NCBI GenBank assembly: GCA_019347945.1 | Contig: JAHWKK010000013.1 | Location: 36,260-100,259 of the forward strand | Length of the DNA stretch: 64,000 nt | Reading direction: 5' to 3' | DNA from: Acidobacteriota bacterium | GTDB taxonomy: Bacteria; Acidobacteriota; Thermoanaerobaculia; Gp7-AA8; JAHWKK01 | Part shown: positions 54,757 to 62,458 of the stretch, piece by piece | Layout of the letters: each line of letters opens with the position of its first letter | Numbering within the stretch: position 1 is the stretch's first letter | The notes under the pieces: generated by a model | The model's input: only the letters and a program-made list of their open reading frames with translations | Told to the model about the DNA's origin: nothing | Database searches by the model: none | Translations under genes and position numbers: made by a program

Positions 54757-55677
54757 TCACGGTCCGTCCCCAGGCCGGGGAGGTTTAACGTTGACGGTCA
54801 AAGCGAAGATGACGTCGACGGGTTCACCGTCGAGCGTTCCCGGGCGGAACTTCCACTTCTTGACCGCTTCCACCGCGCTGTCCGTCGCAAACCCAAGAGG
54901 CTTCAACACCCGGACGTCTACGACTTTTCCGTTGCGGTCGATGACTGCTTCGAGGATTACGATGCCCGAAACGTTTGCCGCTCTGGCGACTTCCGATAGC
55001 ACGGGCTCGACCCGCTCGAGGACGACGGGCGCCGTTACGTCACCGCCGACTCTGAGAGCCCTTTCCCGAATCTGGCCGGACTCCGAGAGGCGCTCCGGAA
55101 CCTCGACCCCGGCTTCCTCCAAAACGGACCTCAAATCCGCGATCTGGGGGTGGCTCGAATCGATATTCTCTGCCATCTCGCGCAGGCCCGAAGCCGCGGT
55201 GAAAAACGGATCGAACGCCCGCGCCTTACGCCAGGTCTCGATCGCTCCCGCGTAATCCCCCTCATGGATCGCGGCGGAGAGGCGTCGGCCGAAGCGGTCC
55301 GATTTCGACTGCCTCAGCATGGCGTCGGACTCCGAAGGAACTTTCTCGATCCATAATTCGACCGCGATTAGGTTCGAGATGTACTCGGCAGACTCGTTGC
55401 CCAAATGCCATTGTCTCGAGAACTCCCCGTTCGTATAGACAGCATCACCGTCGATCGGTAACGCGTGATCGCTCTCCTCCCACCTCGCCCGCTGAAACTC
55501 GCCATCGGATCCGGCGCTGATCAGACGGTACCCATCCGCGCCGATCTCGATCTCGATTGGGTGTCCCCATCCATCGGTTCGTTCCGGTGGAAACATGTTT
55601 ACGCCAAGGCGGGACAGGGCGTAAATGGAGACAACCGTTACGCAAAAGCGATAACCGCTCGGTAGCCCCAAGCCCAC
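54757..55677 (-). CDS. TonB C-terminal domain protein with pseudopilin-like N-terminus
   Basis: 306 residues. The C-terminal ~90 residues are a TonB_C domain ('VSGIVILEAVIDRNGKVVDV', 'AVEAVKKWKFRPG'). The N-terminus has one hydrophobic stretch (about 8-22) followed by 'TDGWGHPIEIEIGADGYRLI' and 'SAGSDGEFQ', closely resembling the C-terminal part of type II secretion pseudopilins. A middle helical region includes a TPR-like unit. No ExbB/ExbD is adjacent. The GTG at 55677 is the first start codon, but the frame stays open upstream into a dispersed repeat, so the 5' end may be truncated or rearranged. Confidence 0.72.
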   Translation of the reverse strand: MGLGLPSGYRFCVTVVSIYALSRLGVNMFPPERTDGWGHPIEIEIGADGYRLISAGSDGEFQRARWEESDHALPIDGDAVYTNGEFSRQWHLGNESAEYISNLIAVELWIEKVPSESDAMLRQSKSDRFGRRLSAAIHEGDYAGAIETWRKARAFDPFFTAASGLREMAENIDSSHPQIADLRSVLEEAGVEVPERLSESGQIRERALRVGGDVTAPVVLERVEPVLSEVARAANVSGIVILEAVIDRNGKVVDVRVLKPLGFATDSAVEAVKKWKFRPGTLDGEPVDVIFALTVNVKPPRPGDGP

Positions 55678-55683
55678 TGGCTG

Positions 55684-55726
55684 GTGGCGCAGGTCTCCAG
55701 CCTGCGCTATGGAAGCCTGCGATACG
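55684..55726 (+). repeat. Palindromic dispersed repeat (TAGCGCAGGCT type), copy B
   Basis: GCGCAGG (55687-55693) pairs with CCTGCGC (55701-55707) around a TCTCCAG loop, extended by G-U pairs, followed by a second CCTGCGATAC half-unit. It is the inverted partner of the element at 54673-54714 and abuts the 5' end of the TonB-like gene. Confidence 0.7.
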
Positions 55727-55838
55727 TGGATGAGAACCCTTTGCAGGCGGAAGCCCCAGGAATCCTTCCCCGCGCGCCGGCCCTGCTTTTACACGGCCGT
55801 GACCTGTACGGAGATCCAGTCTGCTATCGTGCCGGGCC

Positions 55839-58298
55839 ATGAGACCCGCCCGCGCGGCCGCGCTCGTTCTCCTTCTTCTCCTCCCTTCGGTTCTCCTCGC
55901 TGCGCAGATCCCCGAGCCGGTCCGGCCGATGTCGGGTGCCGAGCTCGACACCGCGATCAGGAAACTCCCCGTCCTCCGCAGCGCCCTCTACATCGCCGCC
56001 CATCCGGACGACGAGAACACCGCGATGATCACCTGGCTCGGCAACGAGAAGCTCGCCCGCGCCGGCTACCTCGCGATGACACGAGGGGACGGCGGGCAGA
56101 ATCTCATCGGGGGCGACATCGGGCCGAAGCTCGGGGTGATCCGCACCTGGGAGCTGTTGAGAGCCCGGGAGATCGACGGAGGGCATCAGTTCTTCACGCG
56201 CGCCATCGACTTCGGTTACTCCAAAAGCTCCGAGGAGACGCTCGCGATCTGGGGCCACCGGGAGATCCTTCGCGACGTCGTCCGGATCATTCGCGACTTT
56301 CGCCCGGACGTGCTGATCACGCGATTTCCGGTCGAGGCGGACACGCACGGGCACCACACCGCCTCCGCCATCCTCGCGAACGAAGCCTTCCGGCTCGCCG
56401 GTGATCCGGCGGCCTTTCCCGACCTCGGATTGCCGCCGTGGCAGCCGAAGAGAATCTTCTGGAACACCTGGCAGCCCGACAGCGCGGAGCCCGGAACCGT
56501 GCTCGAAATCGACCTCGGTGGCTACGACCCCCTGCGAGGCGAGTCGTGGCCGGAGGTCGCGGCGAGAAGCCGCACGATGCACAAGAGCCAGGGATTCGGC
56601 GCGGGCGGAACGCGTGGCCCCCTGACCAACCACCTGGTTCTGACCGGCGGCGAACCGGTTCAGACGGGCATATTCGACGGGGTCGGGTCTGGCTGGGAGC
56701 GGGTCGAAGGATCGGAGCGCGTCTCGGCGATCTTCGACCGGATCGTCAGCGAGCTCGACGTCACCCGCCCGGCCAGGAGCATTCCCGCGCTGATCGAGGC
56801 GAGGCGTGAACTGCGGAAACTTCCGGATTCCCACTGGGTGCTCATCAAGAGCGAAGACCTCGACCGGATCATCCTGAGCGCCGCGGGAGTCTGGATCGAA
56901 GCGCTCGCCGACCGAACCAGCGTCGTTCCGGGGCAGTCGATCGACGTCGCGGTCACGGCCGTCGCCAGAACTGCTCCCGCGAGCTTTTCGGTCGCGGCCG
57001 GCGGTGACCCCAACCTAATGGGGCGCGAAGCGATCAACGAGCGCTTCGCTGCCTCGGTGCCGCTCACCGTACCTCCGGACGCGGAACCGAGCCAGCCCGT
57101 GTGGCTTCGCGAGCCGCCGCTGGCGGGGCGCCATCAGATCGCCGATCCCTCACTCGTCGGAGCGCCGGTCGGCCCGGCGCCGCTGAGCGTCCCGGTCACC
57201 GTAGGGATCGCGGGCGAGACGATCGAGATCGAAGTCCCGGTCCTCCGTCGCGAAGTCGATCGCGTCCGCGGCGAGATCTGGGATCCCGTTCTGATCGTCC
57301 CTCACGTCACCGTCGGTGTGGAGCCGGCCCCGCTGCTCATACCGGGAGAAGGGGCGCGAAAAACGACCGCCCGGATCACCCTCACCAACAACGGCGCGAC
57401 CGTCTCCGGCCGTTTGCGCCTCTCGCTTCCCGAGGGGTGGCGGGTCGCTGACGAGGCGATTCCCCTCACCATCGATGCGGGCGAGACGCTCACGCGCGAG
57501 CTCGAGATCGCCGCTCCAGACCGCCAGTCGACCGGTACGCTGCGAGCCGCGTTCGAGTTGGACGAGGGCACCTTCGATCGGAGCATGTCGATCCTCGAGT
57601 ACGACCACATCCCTCGAACCGCCGTGTTCGAGCCGGCCGAAACGAAGCTCGTCCGGATACCGCTCGAGGTCACGGGTGACCGGGTGGGATACATCCCCGG
57701 TTCAGGAGACGCCATTCCAGCGGCACTGGAAGCTGTCGGGCTCGAAGTCGTCACGCTGAGCCCGTCGTTTTCCCTCTCCGATCTCGAGGCTCTCGATGCG
57801 CTCGTTCTCGGGATCCGAGCGCTCAATGTTCACGATGATCTCGGGAGCCGTCTGAACCAGATCTCCGACTGGGTCTCCGAGGGAGGCCGGGTGATCGTGC
57901 AGTACAACACCGCGGGACGATCCGGCTCGACGATCTCATTTCCCGATCCGCTCGCAATCGGGCGGGATCGCGTCACCGTCGAGGAGGCCCCTGTCCGCCT
58001 TCTCCGCGAGAATCATCCACTCCTGGTCCATCCCAATCGAATCACGCCCGCCGATTTCGAGGGCTGGGTGCAGGAGCGGGGACTCTACTTCGCGGAGAGC
58101 TGGAGCGACCGCTGGCAGCCGATTCTCGGAATGACCGAGCCGGGCGAGAGCGAGGTCCTCGGTTCGCTCCTCGTCCTGCCACACGGCGAGGGAGCTTACA
58201 TCTACACCGGGATCTCCTTTTTCAGACAGCTGCCCGCGGGAGTTCCCGGGGCGTGGCGGCTCTTCGCCAACCTGGTGTCCGGAGAAAGCGATGACTGA
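55839..58298 (+). CDS. Exported PIG-L family deacetylase with large beta-rich C-terminal region
   Basis: 819 residues. A signal peptide (about 1-22) is followed by a PIG-L/LmbE deacetylase domain (about 45-260). Its zinc and catalytic motif is 'YIAAHPDDENTAMITWLGN', with 'RGDGGQNLIGGDIG', 'TRFPVEADTHGHHTAS' supplying further ligands. The remaining ~550 residues include Ig-like beta segments (about 480-580) and a C-terminal domain resembling a class I glutamine amidotransferase-like fold (about 590-780). It probably de-N-acetylates an extracytoplasmic sugar or glycoconjugate. Its end overlaps the small membrane-protein gene; a symporter follows. Confidence 0.9.
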   Translation: MRPARAAALVLLLLLPSVLLAAQIPEPVRPMSGAELDTAIRKLPVLRSALYIAAHPDDENTAMITWLGNEKLARAGYLAMTRGDGGQNLIGGDIGPKLGVIRTWELLRAREIDGGHQFFTRAIDFGYSKSSEETLAIWGHREILRDVVRIIRDFRPDVLITRFPVEADTHGHHTASAILANEAFRLAGDPAAFPDLGLPPWQPKRIFWNTWQPDSAEPGTVLEIDLGGYDPLRGESWPEVAARSRTMHKSQGFGAGGTRGPLTNHLVLTGGEPVQTGIFDGVGSGWERVEGSERVSAIFDRIVSELDVTRPARSIPALIEARRELRKLPDSHWVLIKSEDLDRIILSAAGVWIEALADRTSVVPGQSIDVAVTAVARTAPASFSVAAGGDPNLMGREAINERFAASVPLTVPPDAEPSQPVWLREPPLAGRHQIADPSLVGAPVGPAPLSVPVTVGIAGETIEIEVPVLRREVDRVRGEIWDPVLIVPHVTVGVEPAPLLIPGEGARKTTARITLTNNGATVSGRLRLSLPEGWRVADEAIPLTIDAGETLTRELEIAAPDRQSTGTLRAAFELDEGTFDRSMSILEYDHIPRTAVFEPAETKLVRIPLEVTGDRVGYIPGSGDAIPAALEAVGLEVVTLSPSFSLSDLEALDALVLGIRALNVHDDLGSRLNQISDWVSEGGRVIVQYNTAGRSGSTISFPDPLAIGRDRVTVEEAPVRLLRENHPLLVHPNRITPADFEGWVQERGLYFAESWSDRWQPILGMTEPGESEVLGSLLVLPHGEGAYIYTGISFFRQLPAGVPGAWRLFANLVSGESDD

Positions 58299-58419
58299 CG
58301 AAGTCCGCAAGCCTCTCCCGGACGACTCGCCGCGATGGAAGTGGGTGTACGCAATCGTGCTCGGTGAGCTCGCGCTGCTCGTTTTCCTGATGTGGATCTT
58401 CACGAAAGCGTTCGAGTGA
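58291..58419 (+). CDS. 42-residue single-pass membrane protein upstream of a sodium:solute symporter
   Basis: Short gene with GGAG six bases before its ATG and overlapping the PIG-L stop by 8 bases. The product has a charged N-terminus (Asp/Glu/Arg, about 1-17) then one strong hydrophobic helix (about 18-38: 'WVYAIVLGELALLVFLMWIF'), and ends 'TKAFE'. The symporter gene begins 7 bases after its stop. That context suggests a small accessory subunit of the transporter, similar in idea to other small SSS partners. The size means chance cannot be wholly excluded. Confidence 0.72.
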   Translation: MTDEVRKPLPDDSPRWKWVYAIVLGELALLVFLMWIFTKAFE

Positions 58420-58426
58420 CCGACGG

Positions 58427-60127
58427 ATGACCGGACTCGACTGGCTCGTTCTCGTCGCATCGCTCGTTTTCATCGTCGCGTACGGTCTGTGGAAGGGGAG
58501 AGGGAACCGCGATCTCGACGGCTACATCCTCGCCGATCGCAGCCTTCCCTGGTGGACAATCGCGCTGTCGGTCATGGCGACGCAGGCGAGCGCGATCACC
58601 TTCATCTCGACGCCGGGGCAGGCGTACGCCGACGGGATGCGGTTCGTCCAGTTCTACTTCGGCCTTCCGATCGGGATGGTCATTCTCTCGATCACCGTCA
58701 TCCCGATCTACCACCGCCTCAGGGTCTACACGGCGTACGAGTACCTCGAGGGGCGATTCGATCTGAAGACGCGCGTTCTCGCCGCGGGGCTGTTCCTGAT
58801 TCAGCGGGGGCTCGCGGCCGGTCTCACGATCTTCGCGCCGGCATTGATCCTCTCGCTGATTCTCGGATGGAACCTTCAGCTGACGACCGTCATCATCGGC
58901 GTGCTCGTGGTGATCTACACCGCTCTCGGGGGAACGAAGGCGGTGAACTACACGAACTTCCACCAGCTTCTGATCGCGATGTCGGGCGTGATCGCCGCGT
59001 TTCTCTTCGCGATCTGGAAATTGCCCTCGGGGGTCGGATTCACCGACGCGGTCCACGTCGCAGGAGAGCTCGGCAGGCTGAACGCGATCGACTTCTCCTT
59101 CGACTGGCAGAATCGCTATACCTTCTGGTCGGGGGTGATCGGCGGGATGTTTCTGCAGCTTTCCTACTTCGGCACCGACCAGAGTCAGGTGCAGCGTTAT
59201 CTCACGGGTAGCTCGATCACGCAGAGCCGCATCGCGCTTCTCTTCAACGGCATGGTGAAGGTGCCGATGCAGTTCTTCATCCTTTTCGTCGGAGCGATGG
59301 TCTTCGCGTTCTACACCTTCACCACGCCGCCCGTATTCTTCAACCCGACCGAGACGGCAAAGGTCGAAGCGAGCGCGCTCGCGCCGGAGTGGAGTGCAGC
59401 CGAGGAGGAGTACCTCGCTGCCGGCGCGGAGAGGGAACGGGCAGCGATGGAGTATGTCCGTGCGAGAAACACCGGCGCCGAGGATCGCGCCGCGGCGGAT
59501 CTCGACGCGGCAAACCGCGATCTGATCGCCGCCCGCGCGGGAGCGATCTCGGTGATGAAAGCGAGCGACGAAGGCGCCGACGACAACGACACCAACTTCA
59601 TCTTCCTCACCTTCGTGCTGCAGTACCTTCCCGCGGGGCTCGTGGGACTCGTCATCGCGGCCGTGTTTGCCGCCTCGATGTCGTCGACCGCCTCGGAGCT
59701 CAATGCGCTCGCTTCGACGACGGTGGTCGACTTTTACAGGAGGATGTTCCGGAAGGAGACCTCCGACAGGCACGACGTTCTCGTCTCGAAGATCGCAACA
59801 GTCTTCTGGGGTTTTCTCGCGATTCTGTTCGCGATGTACGCGAACCGGCTCGGTACGCTGGTCGAGGCGGTGAACGAGATCGGATCGCTTTTTTATGGAA
59901 CGATTCTCGGAATCTTCCTCGTCGCGTTCTATCTGAAGCGGGTGGGGGCGACCGCGACCTTCGCGGCAGCGCTCATTGCCGAGGGGATCGTGATCTGGTG
60001 CAGGTTGGCGACGCCGGTGGCGTGGCTGTGGTTCAACGCGATCGGGTGCATTGCCGTGATCGTGCTCGCGCTGCTGCTCCAGCCTCTGATCGGCAGGGGC
60101 GCGCCTGGCAGCGAGCGGCGAATTTGA
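58427..60127 (+). CDS. Sodium:solute symporter (SSS family)
   Basis: Inner-membrane transporter of 566 residues with about 13 hydrophobic segments. SSS hallmarks are 'ALSVMATQASAITFISTPGQ' (sodium-site helix), 'RVYTAYEYLEGRF', 'YTALGGTKAVNYTNFHQLL' and 'FGTDQSQVQRYLTG'. An unusual ~75-residue Ala/Glu-rich hydrophilic loop (about 310-385) is probably a coiled coil. 'IAAVFAASMSSTASELNALAST' completes the sodium site. The substrate may be a sugar, sialic-acid-like molecule or amino acid; the adjacent exported PIG-L deacetylase favours a sugar derivative, which is inference. Confidence 0.92.
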   Translation: MTGLDWLVLVASLVFIVAYGLWKGRGNRDLDGYILADRSLPWWTIALSVMATQASAITFISTPGQAYADGMRFVQFYFGLPIGMVILSITVIPIYHRLRVYTAYEYLEGRFDLKTRVLAAGLFLIQRGLAAGLTIFAPALILSLILGWNLQLTTVIIGVLVVIYTALGGTKAVNYTNFHQLLIAMSGVIAAFLFAIWKLPSGVGFTDAVHVAGELGRLNAIDFSFDWQNRYTFWSGVIGGMFLQLSYFGTDQSQVQRYLTGSSITQSRIALLFNGMVKVPMQFFILFVGAMVFAFYTFTTPPVFFNPTETAKVEASALAPEWSAAEEEYLAAGAERERAAMEYVRARNTGAEDRAAADLDAANRDLIAARAGAISVMKASDEGADDNDTNFIFLTFVLQYLPAGLVGLVIAAVFAASMSSTASELNALASTTVVDFYRRMFRKETSDRHDVLVSKIATVFWGFLAILFAMYANRLGTLVEAVNEIGSLFYGTILGIFLVAFYLKRVGATATFAAALIAEGIVIWCRLATPVAWLWFNAIGCIAVIVLALLLQPLIGRGAPGSERRI

Positions 60128-60173
60128 GTAGGATAACGGGACGATCACGCAGGGCGTGAGGCAGGGAGTCGTC

Positions 60174-60527
60174 GTGAACATCGTCAAAAACCGGCACAAC
60201 GACGTGACCGTGCTCGACATCCAGGGCGTCATCAAACTGGGAGAGAGCGCGAGGGAGTTCTCGGGATTCCTCGAGAAGGTTCTCAACGAGGAGTCGGGCC
60301 CGGTCCTGATCAACTTCGAAGGGATCAACTACATGGACTCGACGGGTCTGGGCGAGCTGATCGGCTATCTTCAGAAGTTCGAGGGGCGTGAGCGAAAGAT
60401 GGCTCTTCTCAATCCGTCCAACAGAATCCTGGCGCTGCTCCGGATCACGAAGCTCGACACGGTGTTCAAGATCTTCGAGTCCCGCGACGAGGCGTTCGCG
60501 TACCTCGAAGGGGCGCGAGCCAGCTGA
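60174..60527 (+). CDS. STAS-domain anti-sigma factor antagonist
   Basis: 117-residue SpoIIAA-like protein. The phosphorylatable serine is S56 in 'NYMDSTGLGELIG'. The rest matches the alpha/beta STAS fold ('VTVLDIQGVIKLGESA', 'RKMALLNPSNRILALLRITK', 'VFKIFESRDEAFAYL'). It would be phosphorylated by a serine kinase of the RsbW type and, when unphosphorylated, bind that kinase to free a sigma factor or other target. The GTG at 60174 is preferred because AGGGAG lies five bases upstream; another GTG at 60156 is possible. No partner kinase is nearby. Confidence 0.9.
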   Translation: MNIVKNRHNDVTVLDIQGVIKLGESAREFSGFLEKVLNEESGPVLINFEGINYMDSTGLGELIGYLQKFEGRERKMALLNPSNRILALLRITKLDTVFKIFESRDEAFAYLEGARAS

Positions 60528-60591
60528 CCAGGAGGATTCTGGGCGTGGGGCGCGGACATCGTTCCCGGGTTGAGCGAGAAACTCGAAACAG

Positions 60592-60825
60592 GGCGCGTTC
60601 ACGGGCGCGAGCGCGTTCACGGGCACGGGCGCGTTCACGGGCACGGGAAAAGACTTTATGGAACCGGGCACGGGCACGGGCGCGTTCACGGGCACGGGAA
60701 AAGACTTATGGGACCGGGCACGGGCGCGTTCACGGGCACGGGAAAAGACTATGGAACCGGGCACGGGCACGGGCGGGTTCACGGGCACGGGAAAAGACTT
60801 TATGGAACCGGGCACGGGCACGGGC
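60592..60825 (+). repeat. GC-rich tandem array, left of the four-helix-bundle gene
   Basis: The unit is about 51 bases: ACCGGGCACGGGCACGGG, then CGCGTTCACGGGCACGGG and AAAAGACTTTATGGA. Units end at 60665, 60715 (50 bases), 60758 (43) and 60809 (51), preceded by a degenerate stretch from 60592 and followed by a partial unit to 60825. The array ends 3 bases before the stop codon of the gene at 60829-61185. Units differ by loss of one GGGCAC or a few A/T, as expected from slippage. The same unit occurs inverted at 61259-61457. Confidence 0.93.
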
Positions 60826-60828
60826 AAA

Positions 60829-61185
60829 TCAACGACTCTGGCACGACAGAATGAGTTTAGTCAGCATCTGAACGAGCCGGTGGAGACGCTCTTTGCTGAT
60901 TTCAGCATCTGTTTCGGACACAACGCCCAGCGCTAAGCCTGCGTCGATCACTCCTGCACATTCGGTCGCGGACGCTCGTGCCCGGGCGTAAAAGGCAGCC
61001 TTGTCTGCAGCTGAAAATTTTCCTGCCCCCTCGGCGATATTCAGTGTGACGCTCAGAGCGGCTCTGCGCAGCTGATCGGACAGATAGCTTCGCCCGCGAG
61101 GCAGCGAATCAACGATACGTTCCGCGATCGGTAGAAACTCGAGCGAAACCCGGTAAACATCGAGTTTTTCGTGGTCGAACGGCAT
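60829..61185 (-). CDS. Four-helix-bundle protein (S23 / 23S-intervening-sequence family)
   Basis: 118 residues, almost entirely helical. 'EKLDVYRVSLEFLPIAERIV' opens helix one; 'SYLSDQLRRAALSVTLNIAE' and 'GAGKFSAADKAAFYARARAS' form the hallmark S23/bAvd-like core, with 'ATECAGVIDAGLALGVV' after it. Relatives include proteins encoded in 23S rRNA intervening sequences and accessory subunits of diversity-generating retroelements, which bind nucleic acid. Here no reverse transcriptase or rRNA is near. The gene is bracketed by inverted copies of one tandem-repeat unit. It is transcribed against both neighbours (STAS and nuoA). Confidence 0.9.
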   Translation of the reverse strand: MPFDHEKLDVYRVSLEFLPIAERIVDSLPRGRSYLSDQLRRAALSVTLNIAEGAGKFSAADKAAFYARARASATECAGVIDAGLALGVVSETDAEISKERLHRLVQMLTKLILSCQSR

Positions 61186-61258
61186 GAGATTGATCGAACC
61201 GAGTTTAACCTAACAGGCCCTCGACGCATCTTTCCGTGCCGATGCCCGGCATTTTGTC

Positions 61259-61457
61259 CCGTGCCCGTGAACATGCCCGCGCCCGTGTCCGGTCTTTAAA
61301 GTCCGTGCCCGTGAACATGCCCGCGCCCGTGCCCGGTCTTTAAAGTCCGTGGCCGTGAACATGCCCGCGCCCGGTCTTTAAGTCCGCCGTGAACGTGACC
61401 GTGTCCGGTCTTTAAAGTCCGTGCCCGTGAACGTGCCCGCGCCCGTGCCCGGTCTTT
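61259..61457 (-). repeat. GC-rich tandem array, right of the four-helix-bundle gene
   Basis: Plus-strand units read CCGTGCCCGTGAACATG, CCCGCGCCCGTG and CCCGGTCTTTAAAGT. They span 61259-61302, 61303-61346 (44 bases each), 61347-61383, 61384-61418 and a last one to 61457. Their reverse complement (ACTTTAAAGACCGGGCACGGG..GTTCACGGGCACGG) aligns with the left array unit. Each unit also holds the small palindrome CTTTAAAG. It begins 73 bases upstream of the four-helix-bundle start codon and ends near the nuoA promoter. Confidence 0.93.
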
Positions 61458-61489
61458 CCCGGACAGAGGGGCCCGGCGTTCTCTTCACC

Positions 61490-61518
61490 TTGCGAGCCCT
61501 CCTCGGCTCGTGTAGCAT
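61490..61518 (+). promoter_or_regulatory. Candidate sigma-70 promoter for the nuo operon
   Basis: TTGCGA (61490-61495) and TAGCAT (61513-61518) with exactly 17 bp between them; each box matches four of six consensus bases. The expected start is about 20 bases before the nuoA ATG at 61547. It lies just beyond the right tandem array. Confidence 0.5.
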
Positions 61519-61546
61519 TTGCCGGCCTTTTCAAGGCGAGTGACGA

Positions 61547-61924
61547 ATGACTCAATCCTTCATTCCTGTCCTGATTCTTCTTCTGTTTGCGATCGTTCTC
61601 GGAGCCGTCATGCTTGGTCTGGCGTACATCGGGGGATCGCACGCCCGGAGTCCGCAGAAGCTGGGGCCGTACGAGAGCGGTGTCCCGCAGCTCGACGTCT
61701 CCAGGAAGCGGTTCAATGTCCGCTTTTACAAGGTCGCGATGTCATTCATCATCTTCGACATCGAGGCGGTGTTCATCTTTGCCTGGGCGGTGATCTATCG
61801 GGAGACGACCACCGGCGGCGGCGAGCTCAACTGGCTGCCGTTCATCGCAATGATGATCTTCACGCTGCCGATTGCCCTCGGTTTTCTCTACGAGTGGAAG
61901 AAAGGTACTTTCGACTGGACCTGA
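61547..61924 (+). CDS. nuoA: NADH-quinone oxidoreductase subunit A
   Basis: Small membrane subunit of respiratory complex I, 125 residues with three helices (about 6-28, 65-90, 98-118). It has the conserved 'PYESGVPQLDVSRKRFNVRF' loop, the 'FIIFDIEAVFIFAWAV' second helix with Asp-Ile-Glu, and the 'LPIALGFLYEWKKG' ending. It begins the local nuo operon, but nuoB, nuoC and nuoD do not follow; nuoE starts three bases after the stop. Confidence 0.96.
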   Translation: MTQSFIPVLILLLFAIVLGAVMLGLAYIGGSHARSPQKLGPYESGVPQLDVSRKRFNVRFYKVAMSFIIFDIEAVFIFAWAVIYRETTTGGGELNWLPFIAMMIFTLPIALGFLYEWKKGTFDWT

Positions 61925-61927
61925 TTC

Positions 61928-62458
61928 ATGGCCGATCTTCATCCTGACAGCCCATACATGCCCCACCGTCACCCCGAACCGGGGGCGACATTCGAGTGGG
62001 ACGAGGAGCAGAGACGGGAGCTCGATCGGATTCTCGAGCGTTATCCGACGAAACAGGCTGCCCTGCTCCCGGTCCTCCATCTCGCGCAGCGAAAGGTCGG
62101 CTGGCTCCCGCCGCACGTCATCGTGAAGGTCTCCGAGACGCTCGGGCTGACCCCGGCCTGGGTCTTCGGCGTCGTCACCTTCTACAACATGTACAACCAG
62201 AAGCCCCGGGGGAAGTACTTTCTCCAGGTCTGCACGAATCTGAGCTGCATGTTGCGCGACGCCTACGACATCTACGACCACCTCTGCTCGCGGCTTCGTG
62301 TGAAACCGGGCCACAACACCGAGGACGGCAAGTTCACCGTTCTCGAGGTCGAGTGCCTCGGTTCATGCAACACGGCGCCGGTGGTTCAGGTCAACGACGA
62401 TTACCACGAGAACATGACGATCGAGAAGATCGACGATCTGATCGAGACGCTTCCATGA
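61928..62458 (+). CDS. nuoE: NADH-quinone oxidoreductase subunit E
   Basis: Peripheral-arm subunit carrying the N1a [2Fe-2S] cluster, 176 residues, thioredoxin-like fold. Cluster ligands are the cysteines of 'QVCTNLSCML' (CxxxxC) and 'VECLGSCNTAP' (CxxxC). 'LLPVLHLAQRKVGWLPPHVI' and 'VVTFYNMYNQKP' are family signatures. It has a somewhat longer His/Pro-rich N-terminal tail than usual. It overlaps nuoF by four bases (ATGA). Confidence 0.96.
   Translation: MADLHPDSPYMPHRHPEPGATFEWDEEQRRELDRILERYPTKQAALLPVLHLAQRKVGWLPPHVIVKVSETLGLTPAWVFGVVTFYNMYNQKPRGKYFLQVCTNLSCMLRDAYDIYDHLCSRLRVKPGHNTEDGKFTVLEVECLGSCNTAPVVQVNDDYHENMTIEKIDDLIETLP

Noticed and set aside
58400..60328. Long minus-strand open frame (642 codons) opposite the sodium:solute symporter and STAS genes
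   Set aside because: Composition is dominated by Arg, Glu, Asp and His with no family resemblance, and the plus strand encodes recognisable proteins throughout.
60592..60825. CRISPR array
   Set aside because: Units are directly adjacent and carry no unique spacers; they vary by slippage. No cas genes are present.
60570..60936. Possible Gly/Thr-rich or Arg-rich repeat proteins on the plus strand through the left tandem array
   Set aside because: All three plus-strand frames are open only because of the repeat; the predicted peptides are pure repeat with no signal peptide or conserved ending, and they run into the antisense of the four-helix-bundle gene.
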